Shown: positions 17,852 to 29,189 of the stretch, one piece after another
Numbering within the stretch: position 1 is the stretch's first letter
Layout of the letters: every line of letters starts with the position of its first letter
Origin: Zhihengliuella sp.
GTDB lineage: Bacteria; Actinomycetota; Actinomycetes; Actinomycetales; Micrococcaceae
NCBI RefSeq assembly: GCF_031178195.1
Contig: NZ_JAPSJL010000008.1
Span: 62,001-126,000 of the forward strand
Length of the DNA: 64,000 bases
Direction of reading: 5' to 3'
Made by a program: the position numbers and the translations under genes
Notes under the pieces: model-generated
The model's input: the letters and a program-made list of their open reading frames with translations, nothing else
Told to the model about the DNA's origin: nothing
The model's database searches: none

Positions 17852-19252
17852 ATGACAATCGAAGGCTGGACCCAGACCCTGGGCGCCGGACCACTGCTGG
17901 CCATCGCCGGCGCGGCCGTGCTCCTGCTCCTGTTCCTCATCATCAAGCTCCGCGTCCACGCGTTCGTGGCGCTCATCCTCATCAGCCTCCTGACGGCGTT
18001 CGCCACGGGGATCCCCGCCGGCTCCGTGATCGACACGCTGACCTCCGGCTTCGGGTCGACGCTGGCCAGCGTCGCCCTCCTGGTGGGCCTCGGCGCCATG
18101 CTGGGCCGGCTGGTCGAGAAGTCGGGCGGCGCCAAGGTCCTCGCCGATACGCTCATCAACACCTTCGGCGAGAAGCACGCCCCGTTCGCGCTCGGCGTCG
18201 CCTCCCTGCTGTTCGGCTTCCCGATCTTCTTCGACGCCGGGCTCGTGGTCATGCTGCCCGTGGTCTTCGCGGTGGCCCGCCGTCTCGGCGGATCCGTGCT
18301 CCTCTACGGTCTGCCGGCCGCCGGTGCGTTCTCAGTCATGCACGTCTTCGTGCCGCCGCACCCCGGCCCCGTCGCCGCCTCCGCCTTCTTCGAGGCGAAC
18401 GTCGGCTACGTCCTGATCATCGGCCTGCTCGTGGCGCTGCCGACCTGGTACGTCACCTGCTACCTGTTCGGCAAGTGGGCCGGCCGGAAGTGGCAGCTGC
18501 CCATCCCGAACATCCTGGGCGAGGCGAGTGCCGAGCACGAGGCCAACCCGCCGAAGTTCGGCGTCGTCGTCTCGCTGCTGCTCCTGCCGCTGGTGCTGAT
18601 CTTCCTGAACACCGGCCTGAGCACGCTCGCCTCCGCCGGCGTGGTCTCCGAGTCCGCCTCCGAGTCGGGCTGGTTCCAGTTCCTGCTCACCGTCGGCTCC
18701 ACGCCGGTCGCGCTGCTCATCACGCTCCTCGTCGCCGTCCTGGCCATCGGCATCCGCCGCGGCATGGGCAAGACGGCGATCGAGCAGACCCTCGAGGGGG
18801 CGCTCGGCCCGGTGGCCTCGGTCATCCTCATCACGGGTGCGGGCGGCATGTTCGGCGGTGTGCTGCGCACCTCCGGCATCGGCGCTGCACTGGAGGATGT
18901 GCTCGGCGACCTGGGCATCCCGCTGATCCTGGCCGGCTTCCTCATCTCCAGCATCATCCGCGTGGCCCAGGGCTCGGCGACCGTCGCCCTGACCACCACG
19001 GCCGGCCTGCTCAGCTCCGCCGTCCTGGCCGCGGACCTGAACGAGCTGCAGCTGGCCTCGATGGTCATCGCGGTCGCCGCCGGCTCCGTCATCGCCTCCC
19101 ACGTCAACGACTCCGGCTTCTGGCTGGTCGGCCGCTTCTTCGACATGGACGTCAAGACCACGCTGAAGACGTGGACCGTCCTGGAGACGCTGATCGCCCT
19201 GATGGCCTTCGTCATCGCGGCCGTGATCTACGGGGTGGCCTCGCTGGGCTGA
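17852..19252 (+). CDS. gntP: GntP family gluconate permease
   Basis: LRVHAFVALILISLLTAFATGIPAGSVIDTLTSGFGSTLASVALLVGLGAMLGRLVEKSGGAKVLADTLI...FFDAGLVVMLPVVFAVARRLGG...VMHVFVPPHPGPVAAS. Confidence 0.96.
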   Translation: MTIEGWTQTLGAGPLLAIAGAAVLLLLFLIIKLRVHAFVALILISLLTAFATGIPAGSVIDTLTSGFGSTLASVALLVGLGAMLGRLVEKSGGAKVLADTLINTFGEKHAPFALGVASLLFGFPIFFDAGLVVMLPVVFAVARRLGGSVLLYGLPAAGAFSVMHVFVPPHPGPVAASAFFEANVGYVLIIGLLVALPTWYVTCYLFGKWAGRKWQLPIPNILGEASAEHEANPPKFGVVVSLLLLPLVLIFLNTGLSTLASAGVVSESASESGWFQFLLTVGSTPVALLITLLVAVLAIGIRRGMGKTAIEQTLEGALGPVASVILITGAGGMFGGVLRTSGIGAALEDVLGDLGIPLILAGFLISSIIRVAQGSATVALTTTAGLLSSAVLAADLNELQLASMVIAVAAGSVIASHVNDSGFWLVGRFFDMDVKTTLKTWTVLETLIALMAFVIAAVIYGVASLG

Positions 19253-19296
19253 CGCGGCGCCGAACTCGCCCGGGACCCATCACGGGCGCGGACCGA

Positions 19297-19340
19297 CGAA
19301 GGGGGTGTCCCCGGCTCCAGGCCGGGGGACACCCCCTTCG
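19297..19340. terminator. Long inverted-repeat (bidirectional) terminator between gntP and the convergent gene
   Basis: CGAAGGGGGTGTCCCCGGC-TCCAG-GCCGGGGGACACCCCCTTCG, stem of about 19 bp with one bulge. Confidence 0.85.
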
Positions 19341-19361
19341 CTCTGTCGTCCGCCCGGCCGT

Positions 19362-20180
19362 TCAACGCCGGCCTCGGCCCTTCCCGCCGGACTTGCCGCC
19401 GGACCCGCGGCCGGGCTTCGACGGCGCCCTGCCGCCTGCGGACTTGGCCCCGGCCTTCCCCGCACCGGTGCCGCGCGCGGGCGCCGAGGCCTGGCGCTTC
19501 CTCTGCGCCTTGGCGGCCTCCTCCTGTTGGCGCTGGCGCACCGAGGGCTGCCGGGACGACTCGGGGCTGCGCCCCCGGACCACGCCGACGAACTCCTCGA
19601 TGAGCCGCAGCCGCTTCGATTCGGCGCTCTCCGGGTCGTCGAACGCCGGATCGGAGAGCGAGGGCCGCCGCCACACGATCGAGACCGCCGTCTTCTCGGC
19701 GCCGGCCACGACCCGGTGGACCACATCCTTACGGTGGTACAGCCGCGCGACGGACATCGGGACGATCACCAGGCCGGCACCCGTGCCGACCACCTCGATC
19801 GCCATCCGCGCCCCGCCCACCTCGGGCGGGTAGTCGGCGAGGTCCAGGAACGTCTGGTCCGCGAGATCCTCCAGGGGCACCTCGTCGTCGTAGAGCTCCA
19901 CCTCGTGCTCGCGCGGCGCGCACACCACGGGCAGCTCCTCGTAGAGGACGATCGCGTGGTGCAGGTCGCCGGCGAGGCGCTCCCCCGCCGCGGACCGGAC
20001 GAACACGACGTCGGCCCGCGCCGGGTCGTCGGCCGGGAGGTCCAGCAGCGCGCGGGGGTCGCCGGCGTCGTGCAGGACGGCGTCCAGCGGCACGTCGGGG
20101 AGCCGGTCCCGCCAGCGGGAGAGCCATTTGCCGGGGGTGACCCCGGGGACGTACGCGACGCGCAAACTGTTGTCTTCCAC
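19362..20180 (-). CDS. LysR-type substrate-binding domain protein without HTH, with Lys/Arg/Gly-rich C-terminal tail
   Basis: LRVAYVPGVTPGKWLSRWRDRLPDVPLDAV...ADVVFVRSAAGERLAGDLHHAIVLYEELPVVCAPREHEV..., tail RQQEEAAKAQRKRQASAPARGTGAGKAGAKSAGGRAPSKPGRGSGGKSGGKGRGRR. Confidence 0.82.
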   Translation of the reverse strand: MEDNSLRVAYVPGVTPGKWLSRWRDRLPDVPLDAVLHDAGDPRALLDLPADDPARADVVFVRSAAGERLAGDLHHAIVLYEELPVVCAPREHEVELYDDEVPLEDLADQTFLDLADYPPEVGGARMAIEVVGTGAGLVIVPMSVARLYHRKDVVHRVVAGAEKTAVSIVWRRPSLSDPAFDDPESAESKRLRLIEEFVGVVRGRSPESSRQPSVRQRQQEEAAKAQRKRQASAPARGTGAGKAGAKSAGGRAPSKPGRGSGGKSGGKGRGRR

Positions 20181-20200
20181 GCCGCTCAGCCTATTCCAGC

Positions 20201-21640
<1,440 letters not shown>

Positions 21641-21741
21641 CTATGCGGAAGGCCGATTCCGGCATTCTGTGACGTGGGCCCGGGCGCGGTCCGGGCAGCC
21701 GCGGCGATCGCCGGCCGCCCGGCGAGGGCCTCCTGGGACGA

Positions 21742-21777
21742 CGACGGCGCCGCACCCGTGCGGGTGCGGCGCCGTCG
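21742..21777. terminator. Perfect inverted-repeat terminator downstream of usp gene
   Basis: CGACGGCGCCGCACCC-GTGC-GGGTGCGGCGCCGTCG, 16-bp perfect stem. Confidence 0.8.
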
Positions 21778-21815
21778 ACCTCCTCGTGCCCGCCGTCGAG
21801 GCGGACCCGCGAAGG

Positions 21816-22247
21816 TTACCGGTCGGTCTTGACGATGTAGACGTCGCAGGGGGCGTTCTGCGCGACCGAGGTGGCGACCGAGCCGAGCAGGCGGCCCAGG
21901 CCCTTCATGCCGACGTTTCCGACGACGATCAGCTGCGCCTCGAGGTCCTCGGCGGCCGTCACGAGGGCGTCGGTCGGCTTCCCGCGGAGGGCCTTGGTCT
22001 GGATGGTCGCGCCGGGCACGACCTCGCGCAGCTTGAACGCGACCTGGTTGGTCAGCTTCTCGGCCTGCTCGGCGCTGTCCAGGACCCAGGTGTCATTGCC
22101 GATCTCCACGACCTCGGTGCTGTCCTTGGCGTAGGCGGTGACGACCGTGAGGGGGGCGCCGAGGCCGGCGGCCACGGTGGCGGCGCGGGTCGCCGCCTTG
22201 AAAGACGTGGTGCTTCCGTCGACACCGACGATGACAGTTCCGGACAT
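21816..22247 (-). CDS. Universal stress protein (UspA family)
   Basis: TVIVGVDGSTTSFKAATRAATVAAGLGAPLTVVTAYA...EAQLIVVGNVGMKGLGRLLGSVATSVAQNAPCDVYIVKT. Confidence 0.96.
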   Translation of the reverse strand: MSGTVIVGVDGSTTSFKAATRAATVAAGLGAPLTVVTAYAKDSTEVVEIGNDTWVLDSAEQAEKLTNQVAFKLREVVPGATIQTKALRGKPTDALVTAAEDLEAQLIVVGNVGMKGLGRLLGSVATSVAQNAPCDVYIVKTDR

Positions 22248-22322
22248 GTGCTTCTCCTTTGGTGGTCGAGCCCGGGAGGGCTCCGAATTCGAAATCGGTG
22301 AGGGCCCGCGGGCCGCGCCGGA

Positions 22323-23021
22323 CTACTCCACGTTCGCGCGCAGGAACGAGACGGCGCGGTCCCACGCCAACCGGGCGTTCTCGGGGTCGTAGTTGCCGGC
22401 GGTGTTCTCGTCGTTGTGGAACGCGTGGTCGGCGTCGTAGTAGTGGAAGGTGACGTCGGTGCCCGACTCGCGGCGGATCTGCTCCTCCTGCTCGCGCGCC
22501 TGGTCCACGGGGTACATGGAGTCCCGTACGGCGTAGTGGCCCTGCACGGCCGCGGCGAGGCCGGTGTAGCTCTCGGGGACGGCCTGGCCGACACCGTAGA
22601 ACGGGACCGCGGCCGAGACCTTCTCGCCCTGCTGCGCCGCGAGCGCCAGGACGAACCCGCCGCCCATGCAGAAGCCGATGGCCCCGACCGTGCGGCTCGT
22701 GACCTCGTCGCGGGCGAGCAGGTAGTCGGTGGCTCCGGCGAGCAGACGCGCGCCCTCCTCGGCCGGGAGCCTGGCCATCATCTCGCCGGCCTCGTCGGCG
22801 TCGTGCGTGGTCCAGCCGCCGAAGAGGTCCGGAGCCAGCGCGACGAAGCCGTGCGCGGCGAGGCGGTCGGCCACGTCGCGGATGTGGTCGGTCAGGCCCC
22901 ACCACTCCTGGACGACGATGACGCCTGGTCCGCTGCCGTCCTCCGGGATCGCGATGTACCCGTGGGCCTGGCGGCCCTCCGACTCGAACGAGACATTCTG
23001 GTGCGGGGTCTTCTCAGCCAC
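22323..23021 (-). CDS. Dienelactone hydrolase family protein
   Basis: GVIVVQEWWGLTDHIRDVADRLAAHGFVALAPDLFGG...VGAIGFCMGGGFVLALA...YYDADHAFHND. Confidence 0.95.
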   Translation of the reverse strand: MAEKTPHQNVSFESEGRQAHGYIAIPEDGSGPGVIVVQEWWGLTDHIRDVADRLAAHGFVALAPDLFGGWTTHDADEAGEMMARLPAEEGARLLAGATDYLLARDEVTSRTVGAIGFCMGGGFVLALAAQQGEKVSAAVPFYGVGQAVPESYTGLAAAVQGHYAVRDSMYPVDQAREQEEQIRRESGTDVTFHYYDADHAFHNDENTAGNYDPENARLAWDRAVSFLRANVE

Positions 23022-23237
23022 TGAACTCCTTCCGCGCGACGGTCCTGGTCCTCGCGGCCGCCCGTCGGGGCCGGCCGCTCGAGCCAGTCTATGCATGTGA
23101 TCCACATTACAGATAAGTGCGACGGCGCTGTCGAGGGTTCTGCCCGGCGGCGCAGGCGCGCTGGCCGAGACGTTTCAATTCTAGGGATCCGGAGGGGTCC
23201 CGTGGGCGAATCGTGGCGGATGTCATGCGGACCGCAA

Positions 23238-23280
23238 GCAGAAGGACCGGCCCTCCCCGTGGGAGGACCGGTCCTTCTGC
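23238..23280. terminator. Terminator hairpin downstream of tRNA-Leu
   Basis: GCAGAAGGACCGGCCCTCCC-N-GGGAGGACCGGTCCTTCTGC, near-perfect 20-bp stem. Confidence 0.8.
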
Positions 23281-23294
23281 TATGAAAACTGTGT

Positions 23295-23377
23295 GCGCGA
23301 GGGGGGACTTGAACCCCCACGCCCTTGCGGGCACTGGCACCTGAAGCCAGCGCGTCTGCCAATTCCGCCACTCGCGC
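23295..23377 (-). tRNA. tRNA-Leu (CAG)
   Basis: GCGCGAGTGGCGGAATTGGCAGACGCGCTGGCTTCAGGTGCCAGTGCCCGCAAGGGCGTGGGGGTTCAAGTCCCCCCTCGCGC; long variable arm; anticodon loop TTCAGGT; no encoded CCA. Confidence 0.97.
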
Positions 23378-23708
23378 ATGAGTTGTGCTCGTCGATCACT
23401 CGCCGAACAGCGAGAACAATCATAAGCATGCCCGGTGCCAACTTCCTAATCGGTACGGTGGGGAGCGGCCCGGACGCGGCGTCCGGGCCGGGATGACGCG
23501 GCGTCGGCCGGGAACCCGCGCGGTTGCGGTTTCGTTGCGATTGGGGACGGACGAGACCGGGCCCGACCGCGGCCTCAGGCGTGGCAAGTAGTATCGACCC
23601 AACGCCGCACCCTCCGGCGTCGGAGTCGTGCGTGCCGCTGGACGGCGTGCCCGGCCCCGGTGCGGGGGGAACGGGAACCGACGGAGAACGCAGGAAGGAG
23701 CAGCGCCA

Positions 23709-24479
23709 ATGGGCTTGGTAGACAACGTTGAGCGCGGCCTCGAGAAACTCGTGACCAGCGTGTTCCGCGGCTCCGGCGGCGGTGGGGTCCAGCCGGTGGA
23801 GATCGCCAGCAAGATCCGCAACGAGATGGACCACGGCACGCTCACGGTGTCGCAGACCCGGACCATCGCCCCGAACGACTTCCAGGTGTCCCTGTCCGGG
23901 CCGGACTTCGAGCGGATCAAGAAGTTCGGCTCCGCCCTCCCCGAGGAGCTGTGCGACGTCGTCGTCCAGCACGCCCGGGGACAGCACTACGCGCTCACCG
24001 GCGACGTGTCCGTCGCCTTCCGCGAGGACGAGGAACTGCGCGACGGCGAGATCCAGGTGGCGGCCTCCATCGCCCGCGAGGGCGAGTCCTCCGCGCAGTC
24101 GCCCGCTCCCGCCCCGAGCCCCGCGGCCCCGGGGCCGTCCGCTCCGGCGCCCTCCCCCGCGGGCGGGACGCAGCGCACACAGCCGATCCTGCAGTTCGGC
24201 GGCAAGCGGTACGGGCTGAACTCCGACTCGATCATCCTGGGCCGCTCGTCCCAGGCCGACATCCCCGTGGACGACACGGGCGTCTCCCGCAGACATCTGG
24301 AGATCCGCCAGGAGAACGGCCGCACGTACGCCGTCGACCTGGGCTCCACCAACGGGAGCTACGTCAACGGCCAGAGGATCGACGGCCGCGCGGAGCTGTT
24401 CGACGGCTCCATCATCACGATGGGTCGTTCCCGCATCACGTTCCGACTGCTGCCTCAAAGCTCTGGAGAACGCTCGTGA
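23709..24479 (+). CDS. fhaA: FHA domain protein with DUF3662 N-terminus (FhaA)
   Basis: MGLVDNVERGLEKLVTSVFRGSGGGGVQPVEIASKIRNEMD..., C-terminal FHA IILGRSSQADIPVDDTGVSRRHLEIRQENGRTYAVDLGSTNGSYVNGQ. Confidence 0.95.
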   Translation: MGLVDNVERGLEKLVTSVFRGSGGGGVQPVEIASKIRNEMDHGTLTVSQTRTIAPNDFQVSLSGPDFERIKKFGSALPEELCDVVVQHARGQHYALTGDVSVAFREDEELRDGEIQVAASIAREGESSAQSPAPAPSPAAPGPSAPAPSPAGGTQRTQPILQFGGKRYGLNSDSIILGRSSQADIPVDDTGVSRRHLEIRQENGRTYAVDLGSTNGSYVNGQRIDGRAELFDGSIITMGRSRITFRLLPQSSGERS

Positions 24480-24946
24480 CAGAACTCGCCCTCACCGCGC
24501 TGCGCCTCGGCTTCCTGATCCTCCTCTGGATCCTGATCCTCAGCGTGCTCGGCGCCCTGCGACGCGACCTCATGATCGGCAAGCGGGCCCGGACCGCCAG
24601 CGCACCCGCGGAGTCCGAGGCCCCGGCGGCCTCCCCGCAGTCGCCTCCCCGGCAGACGGTCCACCGCCTCGTCCTCATCGAGGGGCCCCAGGCGGGGACC
24701 GAGGTGGAGCTGGCCGCCAGCCCGATCCTGCTCGGCCGCGCCCAGGAGGCCACGCTCGTCCTGGTCGACGACTACGCGTCCGCACGCCATGCACGCCTCT
24801 TCCCGCAGGGCTCCCGCTGGTTCATCGAGGACCTCGGCTCGACGAACGGCACCTACCTCGGCGAGTCCCCGCTGACCCGCGCGCAGCCGGTGGAGCCGGG
24901 CCAGCGCATCAGGATCGGCAAGACCGTGATGGAACTGAGGCCCTGA
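24476..24946 (+). CDS. fhaB: FHA domain membrane protein (FhaB/FipA)
   Basis: VTELALTALRLGFLILLWILILSVLGALRRDLMIGKR..., FHA ILLGRAQEATLVLVDDYASARHARLFPQGSRWFIEDLGSTNGTYLG. Confidence 0.95.
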   Translation: MTELALTALRLGFLILLWILILSVLGALRRDLMIGKRARTASAPAESEAPAASPQSPPRQTVHRLVLIEGPQAGTEVELAASPILLGRAQEATLVLVDDYASARHARLFPQGSRWFIEDLGSTNGTYLGESPLTRAQPVEPGQRIRIGKTVMELRP

Positions 24947-24947
24947 C

Positions 24948-26381
24948 GTGAGTCAGAGCAAGCCTCTGGTCCTGCGGTTCGCGGCCGCCTCCGACGTCGG
25001 CAAGGTGCGGTCCAACAACCAGGACTCCGCCTACGCCGGCCGCTACCTCGCGGTCGTGGCCGACGGCATGGGCGGCCACGTCGGCGGCGATGTCGCCTCG
25101 GCCTCCACCGTCCTGGACCTGGTGCATCTGGACCAGCACACCACCGAGGACCCGGAGACGGTCCTGCCGGACGAGATCCAGACGGCCAACTCCATCCTGA
25201 ACGAGCTGGTCAGCCAGAACCCGAAGCTCTCCGGCATGGGCACCACCGTGACCGCGCTCCTCCTCACGGGCGATACATTCCAGTACGCGCATATCGGCGA
25301 CTCACGTGCATACCGACTGCGGGATGGAAAGTTCGAGCAGGTCAGCCGGGACCACACCTTCGTCCAGCGACTGGTCGAGGAGGGGCGCCTCTCCCCGGCC
25401 GACGCCGAGACGCACCCGCACAAGAATGTCCTGCTCCGCGTCCTCGGGGACTCGGACGCCAGCCCCGAGCTCGACATCCGACAGTTCCCGGTCACTCCGG
25501 GCGAGCGCTGGCTCCTGTGCTCGGACGGGCTCAACGCCGTCGTGCCGGACGCGATCATCGAGCGCATCGTGCGCGGCACCAAGGACCTGCAGGAGACGGC
25601 CGACGACCTGGTGCAGACCACCCTCGACCGGGGGTCGCCGGACAACGTGACCGTCGTCGTCGTCGAGGTCGCCGAGGACGACGGCACACCGCCCGTGCTC
25701 CCCCCGGCCCCCGCGGCGCCCGAGGAATCCGCGCCGGACACGGGCATGCTCGAGCGGATCACCGGGTCCGAGGACCTCGAGGCCAGCGCCGCGATCATCC
25801 GCCACGAGATGAACAACCGGCCCCACGTGCTGGTGGGCTCCGCGTACCTGGCCACCCAGACCGGCCACATCCCCATGGTCACGACGCGGTCCGCGCAGAA
25901 GCGCGCCGCGGCACTGCTCATGCACAAGACGCCCCAGCAGGAGGCGGAGGCCCTGGAGCACCTCCAGGAGGAGCTGTCACCACGACGGCGCTGGCTGATG
26001 CCGGCGTTCCTGACGCTGATGTCGCTGATCCTCATCGCGGTGCTGTGGTTCGGCTACCTGTGGACGCAGACCCAGTACTACGTGGGCAACGAGAACGGGC
26101 GGGTGGCGATCTTCAACGGCGTCTCGCAGGACCTGGGACCCGTGAAGCTCTCCGAAGTCGCCTCGGTGACGGACATCCCGCTCGACGCGCTCCCCGCCTA
26201 CACCCAGCAGCGGCTCAAGAACTCCCTGCCCGCGCGGGACCTCGCGCACGCCCAGGAGATGGTCGACGAGCTGCTCGTGACCGCCCGGCGGTCCTGCCCC
26301 GTCGTCGTGCCCGCCGAGGACGAGTCGGCGGCGGCCCCCGCCAATCTCCCCGCCTACTGTGTGGAGGACGTCGATGAGTGA
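24948..26381 (+). CDS. pstP: PP2C-family Ser/Thr phosphatase (PstP)
   Basis: ASDVGKVRSNNQDSAYAGRYLAVVADGMGGHVGGDVASAS...YAHIGDSRAYRLRDGK...VLRVLGDSDASPELDIRQF; C-terminal TM segment. Confidence 0.96.
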   Translation: MSQSKPLVLRFAAASDVGKVRSNNQDSAYAGRYLAVVADGMGGHVGGDVASASTVLDLVHLDQHTTEDPETVLPDEIQTANSILNELVSQNPKLSGMGTTVTALLLTGDTFQYAHIGDSRAYRLRDGKFEQVSRDHTFVQRLVEEGRLSPADAETHPHKNVLLRVLGDSDASPELDIRQFPVTPGERWLLCSDGLNAVVPDAIIERIVRGTKDLQETADDLVQTTLDRGSPDNVTVVVVEVAEDDGTPPVLPPAPAAPEESAPDTGMLERITGSEDLEASAAIIRHEMNNRPHVLVGSAYLATQTGHIPMVTTRSAQKRAAALLMHKTPQQEAEALEHLQEELSPRRRWLMPAFLTLMSLILIAVLWFGYLWTQTQYYVGNENGRVAIFNGVSQDLGPVKLSEVASVTDIPLDALPAYTQQRLKNSLPARDLAHAQEMVDELLVTARRSCPVVVPAEDESAAAPANLPAYCVEDVDE

Positions 26382-27738
26382 CCTCCGGACGGCCCCCGTC
26401 TCCCGCCGCAACACCGAGCTGTGGCTGCTCTTCCTCGCCACGGGCGTCGCCGTCGGCGCCGGCTACCTGGCCGGCCTGACCGCGCCGGAGGGCCTCTCCC
26501 CCGAGTTCGTGAAGCAGGGCGGGATCCTGCTCGTGCTCGCCCTGCTCATGCACATCGTGCTGCGCATCTGGGCCAAGTACGCGGACCCGATCATCCTCCC
26601 GTGCGTCGTCGCGCTGAACGGCATCGGCATCGCCATGATCCACCGGCTGGACATCGCCTCCGGGGACACCGCGGCGAACCGGCAGCTGCTGTGGACGGGC
26701 GTGGCCATCGCGGCCGCCATCGCCGTCGTCTGGGCGATCCGCGACCACCGGATCCTGCGCCGGGCGACCTACATCTTCCTGGCGCTCTCCGGCCTCCTGA
26801 TGGTCCTGCCGCTCATCCCGGGCCTCGGCGTCGAGATCAACGGCGCCCGGATCTGGGTGAACATCGCCGGGATGTCCTTCCAGCCCGGCGAGCTCGCCAA
26901 GATCACGCTGGCAATCTTCTTCGCCGGCTACCTCTCGAGCAACCGGGATCTCATCCTGCTGGCCGGACGGAAGATCGGCCCGCTGCAGCTGCCGCGCGTC
27001 CGGGACCTCGGACCGATGGTCCTCGCGTGGCTGATCAGCATCGGCGTCCTGATCCTGCAGCGCGACCTGGGCACCGCCATCCTCTTCTTCGGTCTGTTCA
27101 TGTGCGTCGTGTACGTCGCGACGGCCCGCATCAGTTGGATCCTCATCGGGCTCGGCCTCGTGGCCGTCGGCGGGGTCCTCGCCGCGCAGTTCATGGGGCA
27201 CGTCACGCGCCGCATCAACGGCTGGCTGAACGCCTTCGACCCCGAGGTGATCAACGCCGCCGGCGGCTCCCACCAGATCGTGCAGGGCCTCTTCGGCCTC
27301 GCGAACGGAGGGCTGTTCGGCACCGGCATGGGCAACGGCCGGCCGGACCTGGTCCCGTACGCGAACTCGGACATGATCATCTCCGCGCTCGGCGAGGAGC
27401 TCGGGCTGATCGGCGTGATCGCGATCGTCCTGCTCTACGTGGTGATCGTCAGCCGCGGCATCCGCGCCGCCCTCGGCACGCGGGACGCCTTCGGCAAGCT
27501 GCTCGCCTCCGGCTTCTCGTTCATCATCGGCCTGCAGTGCTTCGTGGTCATCGGCGGCGTCACGCGGCTGATCCCGCTGACCGGGCTGACGACGCCGTTC
27601 ATCTCGGCCGGCGGCTCCTCGCTGCTGTCCAACTGGATCATCGTGGCGCTGCTGCTGCTGATCTCCAACAACGCCCGCAAGCCGCTGCCCACGACCGAGG
27701 ACGTGGCGGTCCTGACCAAGAACGGGGGGAACGCATGA
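26374..27738 (+). CDS. rodA: FtsW/RodA/SpoVE family SEDS glycosyltransferase
   Basis: Multi-TM; PGLGVEINGARIWVNIAGMSFQPGELAKITLAIFFAGYL...; in fha-pstP-rodA-pbpA-pkn operon. Confidence 0.95.
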   Translation: MSDLRTAPVSRRNTELWLLFLATGVAVGAGYLAGLTAPEGLSPEFVKQGGILLVLALLMHIVLRIWAKYADPIILPCVVALNGIGIAMIHRLDIASGDTAANRQLLWTGVAIAAAIAVVWAIRDHRILRRATYIFLALSGLLMVLPLIPGLGVEINGARIWVNIAGMSFQPGELAKITLAIFFAGYLSSNRDLILLAGRKIGPLQLPRVRDLGPMVLAWLISIGVLILQRDLGTAILFFGLFMCVVYVATARISWILIGLGLVAVGGVLAAQFMGHVTRRINGWLNAFDPEVINAAGGSHQIVQGLFGLANGGLFGTGMGNGRPDLVPYANSDMIISALGEELGLIGVIAIVLLYVVIVSRGIRAALGTRDAFGKLLASGFSFIIGLQCFVVIGGVTRLIPLTGLTTPFISAGGSSLLSNWIIVALLLLISNNARKPLPTTEDVAVLTKNGGNA

Positions 27739-29189
27739 ACCAGGCCATCCGGAACACGTGGATCGCGCTCATGGTCCTCTTCGTCGCGATCATGGGGTCC
27801 CTCACCTACGTCCAGTTCTTCACCGCCGACGAGCTCAACGCCAATCCGCTCAACCGGCGGCAGCTCTACCAGGACTTCGACATGGCGCGCGGCGCCATCC
27901 TCGTCGACGGGAGTCCGATCGCCGAGTCGGTCCGCACGGACCAGGGGCAGTTCGAGTACCAGCGCGTCTACCACGATCCGCTGCTCTACTCGCACCTGAC
28001 CGGCTTCTACTCGCTGGCGGCCGGCTCCACGCACCTGGAGTCCGTCATGGACGAGTACCTGGCCGGCCGGAGCGACGAGCAGGCGTTCGACCGCCTCCTC
28101 AACCTCTTCACGGGCTCCTCCACCGAGGGCGCGTCCGTCGAGCTGACCATCGACGGCGCGCTGCAGCAGGAGATCTACGACATCCTGCCCGACGATGTCC
28201 CGATCACGGCGGTCGTCACCGACGTGAGGACCGGCGACATCCAGGCCATGGTCTCCAAGCCGTCCTACGACACCAACCTGCTCACCGTGCCCAGCACGGC
28301 GCAGGCCCAGGAGAACCTGCAGGCCATCGAGGAGCGCCCGGGGTTCAGCCCGTACCGCAACCCCGCGATCGCCGACCTGGTGGCCCCCGGCTCCACGTTC
28401 AAGATCCTCGACCTGGTGGCCGCGCTCGAGTCGGGCGAGTACGACGTCGACTCCGAACTGCCGAACCCGCCGAGTCTGGACCTGCCGGGTTCGAGCACGC
28501 CCCTCAGGAACTTCGAGGAAGGCATCTGCGAGCGCCGGCCCGAGGAAGCGTCGCTGCGCTTCATCGTGGCCCAGAGCTGCAACACCCCGTTCGCGCAGAT
28601 CGCGGCGACGGTCGGCGAGGACGCGCTCAGGGACGTCTCCGAGCGGTTCGGCTTCGGCCAGCCGCTGAGCATCCCGCAGCGCGTCGAGCCGTCGCGCTTC
28701 CCGCAGGAACTGGATCCCGCGCTGCTCGCGCTGTCCTCCATCGGCCAGTACGACGTCGCCGCGACGGCCCTGCAGATGAACATGGTGTCGATGGGCATCG
28801 CGAACGACGGCGTCATCATGAAGCCGAACCTCATCGATCAGATCATCGCGCCCGACCTGAAGGTCCTCGAGGATCCGCAGCCGGAGGAGTTCAGCACGGC
28901 GACCACGCCGGAGGTCGCGGACCAGGTCACCGAACTGATGCGCGAACCGCTCGACGGCGGCACCGCCGCGGCGGCCCGGGTGCCGGGCCTGGACGTGGCC
29001 GCCAAGACGGGAACCGCGCAGATCGGCGGGGACAGCGACAACGTCAACTCGTGGATCACCGGGTTCGCGCCGGCGGACGATCCCCAGTATGCCGTGACCA
29101 TCATGGTGCCGAACATTGACTACGAGACCGGCCATTCGTTGACCAGTCCCAACATGAAGAAGATCCTAGAGGCGGTGTTCAACAAGTGA
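27735..29189 (+). CDS. pbpA: Penicillin-binding protein 2 family transpeptidase (PbpA)
   Basis: [29 protein letters not shown]...; SxxK in APGSTFK, SCN in [14 protein letters not shown] in [11 protein letters not shown]. Confidence 0.95.
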   Translation: MNQAIRNTWIALMVLFVAIMGSLTYVQFFTADELNANPLNRRQLYQDFDMARGAILVDGSPIAESVRTDQGQFEYQRVYHDPLLYSHLTGFYSLAAGSTHLESVMDEYLAGRSDEQAFDRLLNLFTGSSTEGASVELTIDGALQQEIYDILPDDVPITAVVTDVRTGDIQAMVSKPSYDTNLLTVPSTAQAQENLQAIEERPGFSPYRNPAIADLVAPGSTFKILDLVAALESGEYDVDSELPNPPSLDLPGSSTPLRNFEEGICERRPEEASLRFIVAQSCNTPFAQIAATVGEDALRDVSERFGFGQPLSIPQRVEPSRFPQELDPALLALSSIGQYDVAATALQMNMVSMGIANDGVIMKPNLIDQIIAPDLKVLEDPQPEEFSTATTPEVADQVTELMREPLDGGTAAAARVPGLDVAAKTGTAQIGGDSDNVNSWITGFAPADDPQYAVTIMVPNIDYETGHSLTSPNMKKILEAVFNK

